Origin: Nonomuraea sp. SBT364
Lineage (GTDB): Bacteria; Actinomycetota; Actinomycetes; Streptosporangiales; Streptosporangiaceae
Assembly: GCF_001083785.1 (NCBI RefSeq)
Contig: NZ_LAVL01000049.1
Location: 1 to 53,469 of the forward strand
Length of the DNA stretch: 53,469 nt
Direction of reading: 5' to 3'
The notes below the pieces were generated by a model. The model ran no database searches, was not told the DNA's origin, and saw only the letters and a list, made by a program, of their open reading frames with translations. Position 1 is the stretch's first letter. The number at the start of each line of letters is the position of its first letter. The translations under genes and the position numbers were made by a program. Of this stretch, positions 41,329-49,387 are shown piece by piece.

Positions 41329-41700
41329 TCAGCGCTCCTTGAGGCGTTGGGCTTCCTTGCGGACGTCGGCCTGGACGGAGCGTTCGTGCTCGAGCCACGC
41401 CGGGTTTTCCGCCTTCAGGGCGTCGATCTCGGCCGTGGTGAGTGGGTCGGTGATCCCGCCTCTGATCAGGCCGGAGACGGACACGCCCAGCTTGGCGGCG
41501 ACGACCTGCTTGGGGTGGGGACCGTTGCGGCGCAGGTCGGCGAGCCAGGCGGGTGGCGACGTCTGCAGCGCGTTCAGCTCGCTCCTGGAGACGACGCCCT
41601 CCTGGAACTCGGCGGGCGTGGCCGAGAGGAGGATGCCCAGCTTCTTGGCCGCGGTCGCGGGCTTCATCGTCTGGGTCGTCTTGGGTTTGAGCGAGGTCAT
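41329..41700 (-). CDS. DUF5997 family protein
   Basis: A 123-residue protein matching the DUF5997 pattern: QTMKPATAAKKLGILLSATP, AEFQEGVVSRSELNALQTSP, PHPKQVVAAKLGVSVSGLIR and TTAEIDALKAENPAWLEHER. The block VVAAKLGVSVSGLIRGGITD looks like a helix-turn-helix, so the protein may bind DNA, though its role is undetermined. It is divergent from a LysR-type sensor protein lacking a helix-turn-helix, with about 55 bases between starts. That suggests the DNA-binding and ligand-sensing halves are encoded separately. Confidence 0.88.
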   Translation of the reverse strand: MTSLKPKTTQTMKPATAAKKLGILLSATPAEFQEGVVSRSELNALQTSPPAWLADLRRNGPHPKQVVAAKLGVSVSGLIRGGITDPLTTAEIDALKAENPAWLEHERSVQADVRKEAQRLKER

Positions 41701-41755
41701 GGGGTCAAGGGTAGTCAGGTCCGGCCGGTTCCTTTGACATCGGTACCCTGTGGGG

Positions 41756-42622
41756 GTGACTCATGAGGAGACGTTCCGGCTGGCGTACGCACCCGGGGTG
41801 ACGCCCGCGAAATGGGTCGGTGTCTGGGCCGAGAGGCTGCCCGGCGTGCCGCTCACGCTGGTGGCGGCGCCCTCGGCCGAGGTGGTGGAGCTGCTGCGCG
41901 GCGGGGGCGCCGACGCCGGGTTCGTGCGGCTGCCGGTCGACCGGGACGGGCTCAGCGTGATTCCGCTGTACGTGGAGACCACGGTGGTCGTGGTGCCGAA
42001 GGACCACGCGGTGACGGCGGCCGACGAGGTGAGCGTCGCCGATCTGGCCGGTGAAGAGGTGTTCCATCCGCTGGACGACGCGCTGGAGTGGGCGGTGCGG
42101 CCGGGGGTGCCCGCGTTCGAGCGTCCGGCCACCACGGGGGACGCGGTCCAGTCGGTGGCCGCCGGGGCGGGGGTGCTGCTGGTGCCGCAGTCGCTCGCGC
42201 GTCTGCATCATCGGAGGGATCTCACGTACCGGCCCGTCACGGACGCGCCGCAGTCGCAGGTGGGGCTGGCCTGGCTCACCGACGCCACGACGGACCTGGT
42301 GGAGGATTTCATCGGCATCGTCCGCGGGCGGACGGCGAACAGCTCGCGTGGCCGTACTTCCGCCTCGCCGGCGGAGCAGCCGGACAAGGAACCGGTGAAG
42401 GCGCCAGGAGGTAAGGCGGGGGCGAAGCAGGGGGAGAAGCAGGGTGGTAAGCCCGCGCAGCGTCAGGCTCGGAAGCCCGCGCAGGGCAGCTCCGGACGCT
42501 CGGCGACCCCGACCGCCCGCGGCAAGGCCGGCGGGGGCAAAACCGGTCAGGGCAAAACCGGCGGAGGCAAAACCGGCGGGGGCAAGGCCGGGCGCGGCAA
42601 GCCGGGCCGCCGCCCCCGGTGA
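41756..42622 (+). CDS. LysR substrate-binding-domain protein with Gly/Lys repeat tail
   Basis: A 288-residue protein whose first ~195 residues match the type 2 periplasmic-binding effector domain of LysR regulators: FRLAYAPGVTPAKWVGVWAE, ADAGFVRLPVDRDGLSVIPL, VVVPKDHAV and AGAGVLLVPQSLARLHHRRD. The usual N-terminal winged helix is missing, and translation starts at the effector domain itself. The last ~90 residues are disordered and very basic, with GKTG-type units repeated (GGGKTGQGKTGGGKTGGGKA). Such a tail could bind DNA or RNA without sequence preference. GTG at 41756 is preferred; GTG at 41750 is two codons longer. It is divergent from the DUF5997 gene. Confidence 0.87.
   Translation: MTHEETFRLAYAPGVTPAKWVGVWAERLPGVPLTLVAAPSAEVVELLRGGGADAGFVRLPVDRDGLSVIPLYVETTVVVVPKDHAVTAADEVSVADLAGEEVFHPLDDALEWAVRPGVPAFERPATTGDAVQSVAAGAGVLLVPQSLARLHHRRDLTYRPVTDAPQSQVGLAWLTDATTDLVEDFIGIVRGRTANSSRGRTSASPAEQPDKEPVKAPGGKAGAKQGEKQGGKPAQRQARKPAQGSSGRSATPTARGKAGGGKTGQGKTGGGKTGGGKAGRGKPGRRPR
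42521..42604 (+). repeat. 15-bp in-frame repeat encoding Gly-Lys-rich pentapeptides
   Basis: Units of about 15 bases built on GGCAAAACCGG(C/T) repeat four to five times within the tail of the LysR-type sensor gene, encoding GKTGG/GKTGQ pentapeptides. Tandem expansion by slippage is the likely origin. Confidence 0.7.
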
Positions 42623-42719
42623 CCGGTGATTCCGCTGCCTCCGCCGCCCCGGTGACCGCAGCGGCGGGACAGATCCCGTTGAAGACCCGAGGTCAGGCAG
42701 AGGGTGGGTCAGGACTGAC

Positions 42720-42735
42720 GGGAGGTGCTCACCTC
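42720..42735. terminator. hairpin between convergent genes
   Basis: GGAGGT-GCTC-ACCTCC, with outer CTGAC/GTCAG that may extend it, lies between the LysR-type sensor gene and the convergent acyl-CoA dehydrogenase stop. Confidence 0.4.
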
Positions 42736-42746
42736 CATCATCTCTG

Positions 42747-44432
42747 TCAGAGGGTGAGGGCTCCGCTGACGAGGGCGTCGAAGTGGTCCAGGTCCTCGGC
42801 CGGGCGGTCCAGGCCGCGGAGCGGTCCGTGGTCGGCCAGGTGGGCGTCGGCGTAGAGGCGGGCGACCAGCGCCTTGCGTGACCCGTGCCCCGCACGCTCC
42901 TCCCACCCCGCCTGCTCCACCAGCAGCGCGGCGGCGTACACGTCGGCCATGAACTGGGCCAGCGGGTACAGCCGGGCCTCGGCCACCGCCGGGTCGAGCG
43001 TGGACCAGGCGGTGATCGCCTTGCGCAGGTCCTCGACGCGGCCTTGTACCAGGGACCAGTCGCCCGAGGGGGCCGATTCCAGGGCGGCCGCGAGGCGGTC
43101 GAGGAACGGCTCGTGGGCGTTCTCGCGGAGCATGGCCCGGCGCACGTCCAGGCAGAGGATGTTGTCGCCGCCCTCCCAGATGGGGTTGACCTGGGCGTCG
43201 CGCAGCAGCCGGGCCACCGGCCACTGCTCGATGTAGCCGTTGCCGCCGTGCGCCTCGACGGCGTCGACGGCGGCGGTGACGCCCAGGCGGGCGGCGCGGA
43301 GCTTGATCAGCGCGGGGGCGAGGCGCAGGCGGGGCCCGAGGTGGCCGTCGAAGACGAGCGCCTGGGCGGCCTCGGCCTCGACGATGAGCTCGGCGAGCTT
43401 GCGGCGCATGAGCGGCTGCTCGCTGAGGGGGCGGCCGAAGGCCTCGCGGGCGCCGGTGTAGCAGAGCGCTTCGACGAGGGCGCGCCTGGCGACGCCGGCG
43501 CCCATCATGGCGACGCCGAGGCGGGAGGCGTTGGTGAGCTTCATCATGGTGCCGAGTCCGGAGCCGGAGCCCGGCCCGGCGAGCAGGAACGCCTCCGCGC
43601 CGGTGAACTCGACCTCGGCCGAGGCGACGGAGCGGGTGCCGAGCTTGTCCTTGAGCCGGCGGATGCGTACGCCGTTGCGGCTGCCGTCGCGGCGCTCCCA
43701 CAGCACCAGGAACGGCGCGACGGAGCCCTCGTGGCGGGCCAGCACCACGAACGCCGAGCCGTTGGCGTTGGAGGCGAACCACTTCAGGCCCGTCAGCAGC
43801 CACGCGTCGCCGTCGGGGACGGCGGCGGCCTCAAGGGCGGCCAGGTCGGAGCCGCCGGTGCGCTCGGTGAACATCTGGGCGGCCTCGCCCGAGTAGTAGC
43901 CGTCGGCGAAGATCTGCCGGACCCGCTCCTTGACGTCGTCGGGTGCGTGGCGTTCGGCGAGCGAGACGACCATGTCGCCGCCGGTGCCGAGCGCGCAGCC
44001 CATGCCGATGTCGGCCTGGTCGAGCAGGTACGTCCAGGCGGCGGCGAGGGCGGCAGGGTCGGCGCCGTTGGCGCGGGCCTGCTCGGCGAAGGCCGGGGAG
44101 GTGAAGTTGTCGGCCATGAGGGCCTGCCGGGCGGTGTGGAACGAGGGCGGCATGACGACCTCGCTGATGTCACGCCCCCATTTGTCGTATTTCTCCAGGC
44201 GTGGCGGGTTGCGGTCGGTCTCCTCGGCGCACTCGGCGATCAGCCCGCCCATGAGCGCGCCGAGCCGGTCGAGGTGCGGCTCGGCCCAGGCGTAGCCGTC
44301 GCCCAGGTGGCGCCGCATGAGCAGGCGCAGCGCCGGGTCGCAGCGCCACCAGTTGCGCCTGGCCGCGCCCTGGTAGCGCTCGGTGGCGTAACGGTCGCTG
44401 CCGTCGAACGGTTCGGTGAGATAGCGGCCCAT
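42747..44432 (-). CDS. AidB-like acyl-CoA dehydrogenase family protein
   Basis: A 561-residue flavoprotein of the acyl-CoA dehydrogenase superfamily, in the AidB-like subgroup by length and N-terminal extension (NWWRCDPALRLLMRRHLGD). Flavin and substrate motifs are FTERTGGSDLAALEAAAVPD (MTERTGGSD-type), WFASNANGSAFVVLARHEG, DKLGTRSVASAEVEFTGAEA and AVEAHGGNGYIEQWPVARLL followed by the PIWEGGDNILCLDV block. The catalytic Glu of classical dehydrogenases would fall in the last region (PIWEGG). AidB proteins bind DNA and FAD; the physiological substrate is uncertain. The start follows MGRYLTEPF. It is divergent from a PaaX-type regulator, its probable repressor. Confidence 0.92.
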   Translation of the reverse strand: MGRYLTEPFDGSDRYATERYQGAARRNWWRCDPALRLLMRRHLGDGYAWAEPHLDRLGALMGGLIAECAEETDRNPPRLEKYDKWGRDISEVVMPPSFHTARQALMADNFTSPAFAEQARANGADPAALAAAWTYLLDQADIGMGCALGTGGDMVVSLAERHAPDDVKERVRQIFADGYYSGEAAQMFTERTGGSDLAALEAAAVPDGDAWLLTGLKWFASNANGSAFVVLARHEGSVAPFLVLWERRDGSRNGVRIRRLKDKLGTRSVASAEVEFTGAEAFLLAGPGSGSGLGTMMKLTNASRLGVAMMGAGVARRALVEALCYTGAREAFGRPLSEQPLMRRKLAELIVEAEAAQALVFDGHLGPRLRLAPALIKLRAARLGVTAAVDAVEAHGGNGYIEQWPVARLLRDAQVNPIWEGGDNILCLDVRRAMLRENAHEPFLDRLAAALESAPSGDWSLVQGRVEDLRKAITAWSTLDPAVAEARLYPLAQFMADVYAAALLVEQAGWEERAGHGSRKALVARLYADAHLADHGPLRGLDRPAEDLDHFDALVSGALTL

Positions 44433-44455
44433 ACTCCGGAGTGTTACATATACTC
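44431..44455. promoter_or_regulatory. possible PaaX-type operator
   Basis: ATACTC occurs at 44431 and again at 44450, and the first copy is part of the perfect palindrome ACTCCGGAGT (44434-44443). GAGT...ACTC also forms a second, wider dyad. The elements fill the 31-base gap between the divergent acyl-CoA dehydrogenase and PaaX-like genes and reach the former's start codon. Confidence 0.5.
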
Positions 44456-44463
44456 GACACGCG

Positions 44464-45191
44464 ATGGAAGAGCGTAATGGTCTGAGTGCCCGGTCGGCGG
44501 TGCTGAGCGCGTTGCTGGGCAGCCATCCGCCGAGCCTGCCCGCGCGCCGGCTGGTGCGCATCGGCGCGCTGTTCGGCATCGCCGAGGGCACGGTGCGGGT
44601 GGCGCTGTCGCGGATGGTCGGCGCGGGCGACCTGACCCAGGCCGGCGGCCTCTACACGCTGTCGGAGCGGCTGGTCGAGCGGCAGGCCAGGCAGGACGAG
44701 AGCCGCGCCCCGCACACCCGGCCGTGGGACGGCACGTGGGAGATCGCCGTGGTGACCGCCGAGCGGCGCGCGCCGGCGGACCGGGCGGCGTTCCGGCACA
44801 CGATGACCGCACTGCGGCTGGCCGAGCTGCGTGAGGGCACCTGGATGCGGCCGGCCAACCTGCTGCGGGCGTGGCCGGAGAGCGTGGCCGCGCAGTGCAC
44901 GCTGATCGACGGCCGCCCGCACGGCGACCCGACCGGGCTGCTGTGGGACCTGGAGGGGTGGACCGCCGAGGCCCACCGGCTCGAACGGGCGCTCGACGGG
45001 GCGCTCGGCCGGCGGACGGGCTGGCCGAGGGGTTCCTGGTGTCGGCGGCGGTGCTGCGCCACCTGCTCGCCGACCCGCTGCTCCCGCCGGAGCTGCTGCC
45101 GCCCGGGTGGCCGGGCGCCGGCCTGCGCGCCCGCTACGACGACTTCGACCGCCGCTACCGGGAGCTCCTCGACCGCCACCTCAAAGAATGA
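44464..45191 (+). pseudogene. PaaX-family regulator with apparent frameshift
   Basis: Reads as a PaaX-type repressor: NGLSARSAVLSALLGSHPPS and GIAEGTVRVALSRMVGAGDL (winged helix), LTQAGGLYTLSERLVERQAR, then a central domain with RPWDGTWEIAVVTAERRAPA and RPANLLRAWPE. Near 45,000-45,015 the frame must shift by one base: the original frame turns into Arg/Cys/Ser-rich sequence, while the frame one base back gives the expected ending DGLAEGFLVSAAVLRHLLAD, PLLPPELLPPGWPGAGLRAR and YRELLDRHLKE. A one-base deletion in the G/C-rich stretch, real or a sequencing error, explains it. If real, the adjacent acyl-CoA dehydrogenase may be derepressed. Confidence 0.82.
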
Positions 45192-45240
45192 CCCGGCCCT
45201 TCAAGAATGACCCGCCACCTCGGAAGGCAGCTCCGGCGTC

Positions 45241-46245
45241 TCAGAGGTCGACGCCGAAGATGACGCGCTTGCCACGGAACTCGGTGAGGCTCCACAGCCT
45301 GCCGTCCTGGACGGTCAGGTCCTCGGGGCCGACCGGGTAGGGCCTGGTGGTGAGCTCGCCTCCGCTGTGAACGAGCAGCTTGCCGTTGCCGGCGCTGCCG
45401 CGCGACTGGCTGAGGTACCAGGTGTCGCCCTGCGAGAGCGCGCCCTGGATCTTCTCGTGCCCCAGGACGTAGGCGTCCCTCGGCACGCCGTCCAGCGGCA
45501 GGTTCCAGCGGGCGACGCGGCCGCCGGGGCCGTCGCCGTCGTACTCGCCGGAGATCAGCGTGCCGGTGACCCGGTCGACGCCGGCGAAGGAGAAGATCGC
45601 GCGCCTCTCCGCGACCCGCCAGAAGTCCGTCTGCGGGATCACGTACCGGTAGCCGAAGGCGTGCAACCGGCCGCCGTGCCGGCCCACGCGGTCGCCGTCG
45701 CCCACGTCGTTCTGGACGGTACGCAGGTCGAGCACGTGGCCGAGGTCGAAGACGCGCAGCCCCCGGAAGGTGTCGGCCACGTACAGCAGGTCGCCGTGGC
45801 AGGCCACGCCGCCCGCGTGGATGTCGATCGGCGCGAAGGAGCCGTCGGGCTTGGCCTCGACGAGCAGCGCGTGCCGGTACTTCAGCGTCCGCGGGCTGAA
45901 GAACGTGGCCCTGATGCCCCGCTCCCCCGCCTCCGGCTTGTAGTACCAGGTCGCCACGAACATCGGCACGCCGATCGAGCCGGAGTCCTCGGCGCAGGTC
46001 AGGCCCTGCGGGTACCAGTCCACGGTGTCCTGGTCGCCGGCGTCGAAGGCGTACCACTCGGCGGGGCGGGGGCTCATCGCGCCGAGCGCCGCGCCGGCGC
46101 CCCGGCGCACCGCCTGCCGGTTGGCGGCGGCGATCACCGCTTCCACCGAGGTGGCGCCGATCTCGCCGGCCAGTTTGGCGGCCCCCTCGGCCAGAGAGCC
46201 GGTCGCCCGGCGCAACGTGAAGGGCGTCTCGTCCGTGGGAAGCAT
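45241..46245 (-). CDS. conserved hypothetical protein, probable beta-propeller
   Basis: A 334-residue protein beginning MLPTDETPFTLRRATGSLAE with no signal peptide. The remainder is rich in short beta-strand units ending in aromatic or Gly residues, such as DTVDWYPQGLTCAEDSGSIG, LLVEAKPDGSFAPIDIHAGG, GDLLYVADTFRGLRVFDLGH and RLHAFGYRYVIPQTDFWRVA. This is the pattern of propeller-type 'secreted protein' homologues in actinomycetes, though export is not evident here. No catalytic motif was recognised. It is divergent from the SDR gene. A longer upstream extension in frame would overlap that SDR gene and is rejected. Confidence 0.75.
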   Translation of the reverse strand: MLPTDETPFTLRRATGSLAEGAAKLAGEIGATSVEAVIAAANRQAVRRGAGAALGAMSPRPAEWYAFDAGDQDTVDWYPQGLTCAEDSGSIGVPMFVATWYYKPEAGERGIRATFFSPRTLKYRHALLVEAKPDGSFAPIDIHAGGVACHGDLLYVADTFRGLRVFDLGHVLDLRTVQNDVGDGDRVGRHGGRLHAFGYRYVIPQTDFWRVAERRAIFSFAGVDRVTGTLISGEYDGDGPGGRVARWNLPLDGVPRDAYVLGHEKIQGALSQGDTWYLSQSRGSAGNGKLLVHSGGELTTRPYPVGPEDLTVQDGRLWSLTEFRGKRVIFGVDL

Positions 46246-46348
46246 GGTCTCAGTCTGGCGGACATCGCGCCGGTTCAGGGTGGTATCGGCGATCCCAGGC
46301 TGTGAAGGGCTCTCCTGCGCGCCGCCGTTCTCCGCGAAGGTGGTGGCC

Positions 46349-47059
46349 ATGACGACGACCGCCCTCATCACGGGCGCCAACAAGGGAATCGGGTTCGAGA
46401 TCGCGCGGCTGCTCGCCGCACGCGGCGTCACCGCCGTCGTGGGGGCGCGCGACGAGGAGCGCGGCCGGGCCGCCGCCGCCGAGCTCGGCCAGCCGTACGT
46501 GCGTCTGGACGTGACGGACGAGAGCAGCGTGCAGGCCGCCGCCAAGTGGATCGGGGAGGAGTACGGCGCGCTCGACATCCTGGTCAACAACGCCGGCATG
46601 ACCATCTGGCAGGAGGACCCCCGGCCCAGCGCCACGACGGCCGACATCATGCGCCAGACCTACGAGGTGAACGTGTTCGGTGTGGTGACGGTGACGAACG
46701 CGATGCTGCCGCTGCTGCGCCGGGCGCCCTCGGCCCGCATCGTGAACATGTCGAGCGAGCTCGGCTCCCTGCACCTGGCGCTCGATCCCGATTCACCGTT
46801 CTGGCCGCACAACTTCATGGCCTACAACTCCTCCAAGTCCGCGCTCAACATGGTCACCGCCGCCTACGCCAAAGAGCTGTGGGACACCCCGATCAAGGTC
46901 AACGCGGCCAACCCGGGCTACTGCGCCACCGACCTCAACGGGCACTCCGGCCACCGGACCGCCGAGCAGGGCGCGGCCATCGCGGTGCGGCTGGCCACGC
47001 TGGACGCCGACGGCCCGACCGGGACGTACCAGCAGGACGACGGTCCGGTGCCCTGGTAG
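46349..47059 (+). CDS. short-chain dehydrogenase/reductase
   Basis: A 236-residue classical SDR. ALITGANKGIGFEIARLLAA is the TGxxxGxG cofactor motif with a Lys, suggesting NADP(H). VRLDVTDESSVQ precedes DILVNNAGM (NNAG). The catalytic Ser is in ARIVNMSSELGS, the YNSSK pair (Tyr-x3-Lys) is in FMAYNSSKSALNM, and NPGYCATDLNGHSGH closes the substrate pocket. It resembles plant and bacterial carbonyl/menthone-reductase-like SDRs. Substrate unknown. The ATG at 46349 was chosen; an in-frame GTG two codons upstream is possible. Confidence 0.93.
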   Translation: MTTTALITGANKGIGFEIARLLAARGVTAVVGARDEERGRAAAAELGQPYVRLDVTDESSVQAAAKWIGEEYGALDILVNNAGMTIWQEDPRPSATTADIMRQTYEVNVFGVVTVTNAMLPLLRRAPSARIVNMSSELGSLHLALDPDSPFWPHNFMAYNSSKSALNMVTAAYAKELWDTPIKVNAANPGYCATDLNGHSGHRTAEQGAAIAVRLATLDADGPTGTYQQDDGPVPW

Positions 47060-47093
47060 GTGTCAACCCGCTCCCCCAGGACAGAGGGGGGTG

Positions 47094-48491
47094 ATGGGAC
47101 GGGATCTGGACAAGGCGCGTTTTTCCGAGGAAGAGTTCCGGCTGTTCGGCGAACGGCTGGAGGAGCAGCTCGTCGTGCTGCGCGAGCTGCTCGACCGGCC
47201 GGGGTTCGGCGAGGGCCCGGTCACGATCGGCGCCGAGCTGGAGTTGTTCCTCGTCGACGAGGCCGGCCGGCCGCTGCCGCGCAACAGCGAGGTACGCGAC
47301 TCGCTCGGCGACCCGCGCGTGGTGCTGGAGCTGGGCCGGTTCAACCTGGAGGTGAACCTGACCCCGCTGCCGCTGGCCGGGCGGCCGTTCGAACGGCTCG
47401 GCGGGGAGATCCAGGAGACCCTGCGCATGGTGGACGCGGCCGTCGAGGGCGGCGGGGCGCTGCCCATCGGCATCCTGCCCACGCTCGACGCGGACGACTT
47501 CACGCCCGACGCGATGAGTGACGAGAACCGCTACGAGGCGTTGAGCAGGGGCATGCGGCGGCTGCGGCTGGAACCGTTCCTCGTCAAGATCGACGATTTG
47601 GAGCTGTCGGTCGAGAACGTGATCCTGGAGAGCGCCAACACCTCCTGGCAGGTGCACCTGCGCACGCCGCCGGACCGGTTCGCCCGGCTGTTCAACGCCG
47701 CCCAGCTCGCCATCGGGCCGGTGCTGGCCGTGTGCGGGAACTCGCCGCTGTTCCTCGGCCGGACGCTGTGGGAGGAGACCAGGATCGCGCTGTTCGAGGA
47801 GGCGGCCGACGACCGCGACGTGGAGCGGCTCTACCGCAAGGACGGGCGGGTCACGTTCGGCTCCGACTGGGTGCGCGAGGGCGCCTACGAGCTGTTCGAG
47901 CGGTACGTGCGCGACTACGACCCGGTCGTGCCCGACCTGACCGCCGGCGGCGACCCGGCCGAGGTGCCGCAGCTCCGGCTGCATCAGGGCACGATCTGGC
48001 AGTGGAACCGGCCCGTCTACGACCCGGCCGACGGCGGGCACCTGCGCATCGAGATGCGCGCGCTGCCCGCCGGGCCGTCGTGCGCGGACATGGCAGCCAA
48101 CACCGCGTTCCTGCTCGGGCTGACGCTGGCGCAGGCCGAGCGCGACCTGACCGGCTACCGGTTCGCGCAGGCGTACCAGAACTTCTACCGGGCGGCCATG
48201 CACGGGCTGGACGCCAAGCTGTCGTGGCCCGGCAGGGACGGCGAGTTCGAGGCCGCCGACCTGGTGCTCAGCCTGCTGCCCGAGGCGCGGGCGGCGCTGC
48301 TGGGCGCCGGGGTGTCGGCCAAGGACGTCGACGACGCGTTCGAGATCATCGAGCAGCGGACCAAGCTGCGCCGCACCGGCGCGGCCTGGCAGCGGGAGGC
48401 GCTGAAGGCGTTCGGCGGCGACCGGGAGCGGCTGGTGCGGCGCTACCGCGAGCTGGCGCTGTCGGGCCTGCCGGTGCATCTGTGGCCGTAG
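47094..48491 (+). CDS. GCS2-family glutamate-cysteine ligase-like enzyme
   Basis: A 465-residue member of the GCS2 carboxylate-amine ligase family. GPVTIGAELELFLVDEAG carries the metal-binding Glu pair near the N-terminus, RFNLEVNLTPLPL follows, QVHLRTPPDRFARLFNAAQL is the mid-domain, and GHLRIEMRALPAGPSCADMA is the late conserved motif. It is longer than YbdK-type proteins (~370). Members make gamma-glutamyl amides; actinobacteria use mycothiol rather than glutathione, so the true product is open (EgtA-like and other roles are known). The ATG after GAGGGGGG was chosen, with a GTG one codon earlier as alternative. It follows the SDR gene by about 35 bases. Confidence 0.88.
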   Translation: MGRDLDKARFSEEEFRLFGERLEEQLVVLRELLDRPGFGEGPVTIGAELELFLVDEAGRPLPRNSEVRDSLGDPRVVLELGRFNLEVNLTPLPLAGRPFERLGGEIQETLRMVDAAVEGGGALPIGILPTLDADDFTPDAMSDENRYEALSRGMRRLRLEPFLVKIDDLELSVENVILESANTSWQVHLRTPPDRFARLFNAAQLAIGPVLAVCGNSPLFLGRTLWEETRIALFEEAADDRDVERLYRKDGRVTFGSDWVREGAYELFERYVRDYDPVVPDLTAGGDPAEVPQLRLHQGTIWQWNRPVYDPADGGHLRIEMRALPAGPSCADMAANTAFLLGLTLAQAERDLTGYRFAQAYQNFYRAAMHGLDAKLSWPGRDGEFEAADLVLSLLPEARAALLGAGVSAKDVDDAFEIIEQRTKLRRTGAAWQREALKAFGGDRERLVRRYRELALSGLPVHLWP

Positions 48492-48555
48492 GTGGGATCG
48501 GCGGTACCACCCACGCCGCTCCCCCGTAGCGGACCCCGTAGCGGACAATGGCGGC

Positions 48556-49386
48556 ATGAACCACGACGAGCTTGCCGAATTCCTCCGCAGCAGGCGGGCC
48601 CGCGTCACCGTGCGTGACGTGGGCCTGCCCGACGCCGGCCGCCGCCGCACGCCGGGCCTGCGCCGGCAGGAGGTCGCGCAGCTGGCGGGCATGTCGATCG
48701 ACTACTACATCCGGCTGGAGCAGGCGCGCGGCCCGCATCCCTCCCGGCAGGTGCTCAACGCGCTGGCCCGGGCCCTGATGCTCGACCAGGACGAGCGCGC
48801 CCACCTGTTCCGGCTGGCCGGGCAGCCGCTCGAGCCGGTCAGGATCAGGACCGACGTGCCCGACTCCGTCATGCACCTGATCGCCTTCCTGGAGGAGGTG
48901 CCGGCCTTCGTGCTCGATGCCAAGTACGACATGCTCGCCTGGAACCCGGTGGCCGGCCTGCTCCTCGGCGACCTCGACGCGCGGCCGCCCGAGCAGCTCA
49001 ACGTCATCCGCTGGGTGTTCATGGCGCCCGACATCGCCGAGCACCTGGGCGACGAGGAGAAGGGCCGCTTCGCCCGCGCCTCGGTCGCCGACCTGCGCAT
49101 GGCCGCCGGCCGCTACCCCGACGACGCGGGCCTGCAGGCGCTGGTGACCGAGATGCTGGCGCTCAGCCCGGAGTTCGCCCGGCTGTGGGCCGAGCACGAG
49201 GTGCGGCCCCGGCGCGAGCAGCGCAAAATCATCACTCACCCGCGGGTCGGCCGGATCGAGGCGATCTGCCAGGTCATGCCCGTGCCCGACCGCGACGACC
49301 TGCGGCTGGTCCTCTACACCGCCGAGCCCGGGTCGCGCTCCCACCAGGCCTTGCGCGAGCTGCGGCAGTTGACCCTAAGCTCATGA
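48556..49386 (+). CDS. XRE-type regulator with MmyB-like sensor domain
   Basis: A 276-residue regulator. Its N-terminal helix-turn-helix (GLRRQEVAQLAGMSIDYYIR, LEQARGPHPSRQVLNALARA) is followed by the MmyB-type ligand-binding domain (PAFVLDAKYDMLAWNPVAGL, LNVIRWVFMAPDIAEHLGDE, LVTEMLALSPEFARLWAEHE). These are common in actinomycetes next to a redox-enzyme gene they control. The zinc alcohol dehydrogenase gene begins one base after this stop, so both are probably in one transcript and the regulator may act on its own promoter. Ligand unknown. Confidence 0.93.
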   Translation: MNHDELAEFLRSRRARVTVRDVGLPDAGRRRTPGLRRQEVAQLAGMSIDYYIRLEQARGPHPSRQVLNALARALMLDQDERAHLFRLAGQPLEPVRIRTDVPDSVMHLIAFLEEVPAFVLDAKYDMLAWNPVAGLLLGDLDARPPEQLNVIRWVFMAPDIAEHLGDEEKGRFARASVADLRMAAGRYPDDAGLQALVTEMLALSPEFARLWAEHEVRPRREQRKIITHPRVGRIEAICQVMPVPDRDDLRLVLYTAEPGSRSHQALRELRQLTLSS

Positions 49387-49387
49387 G

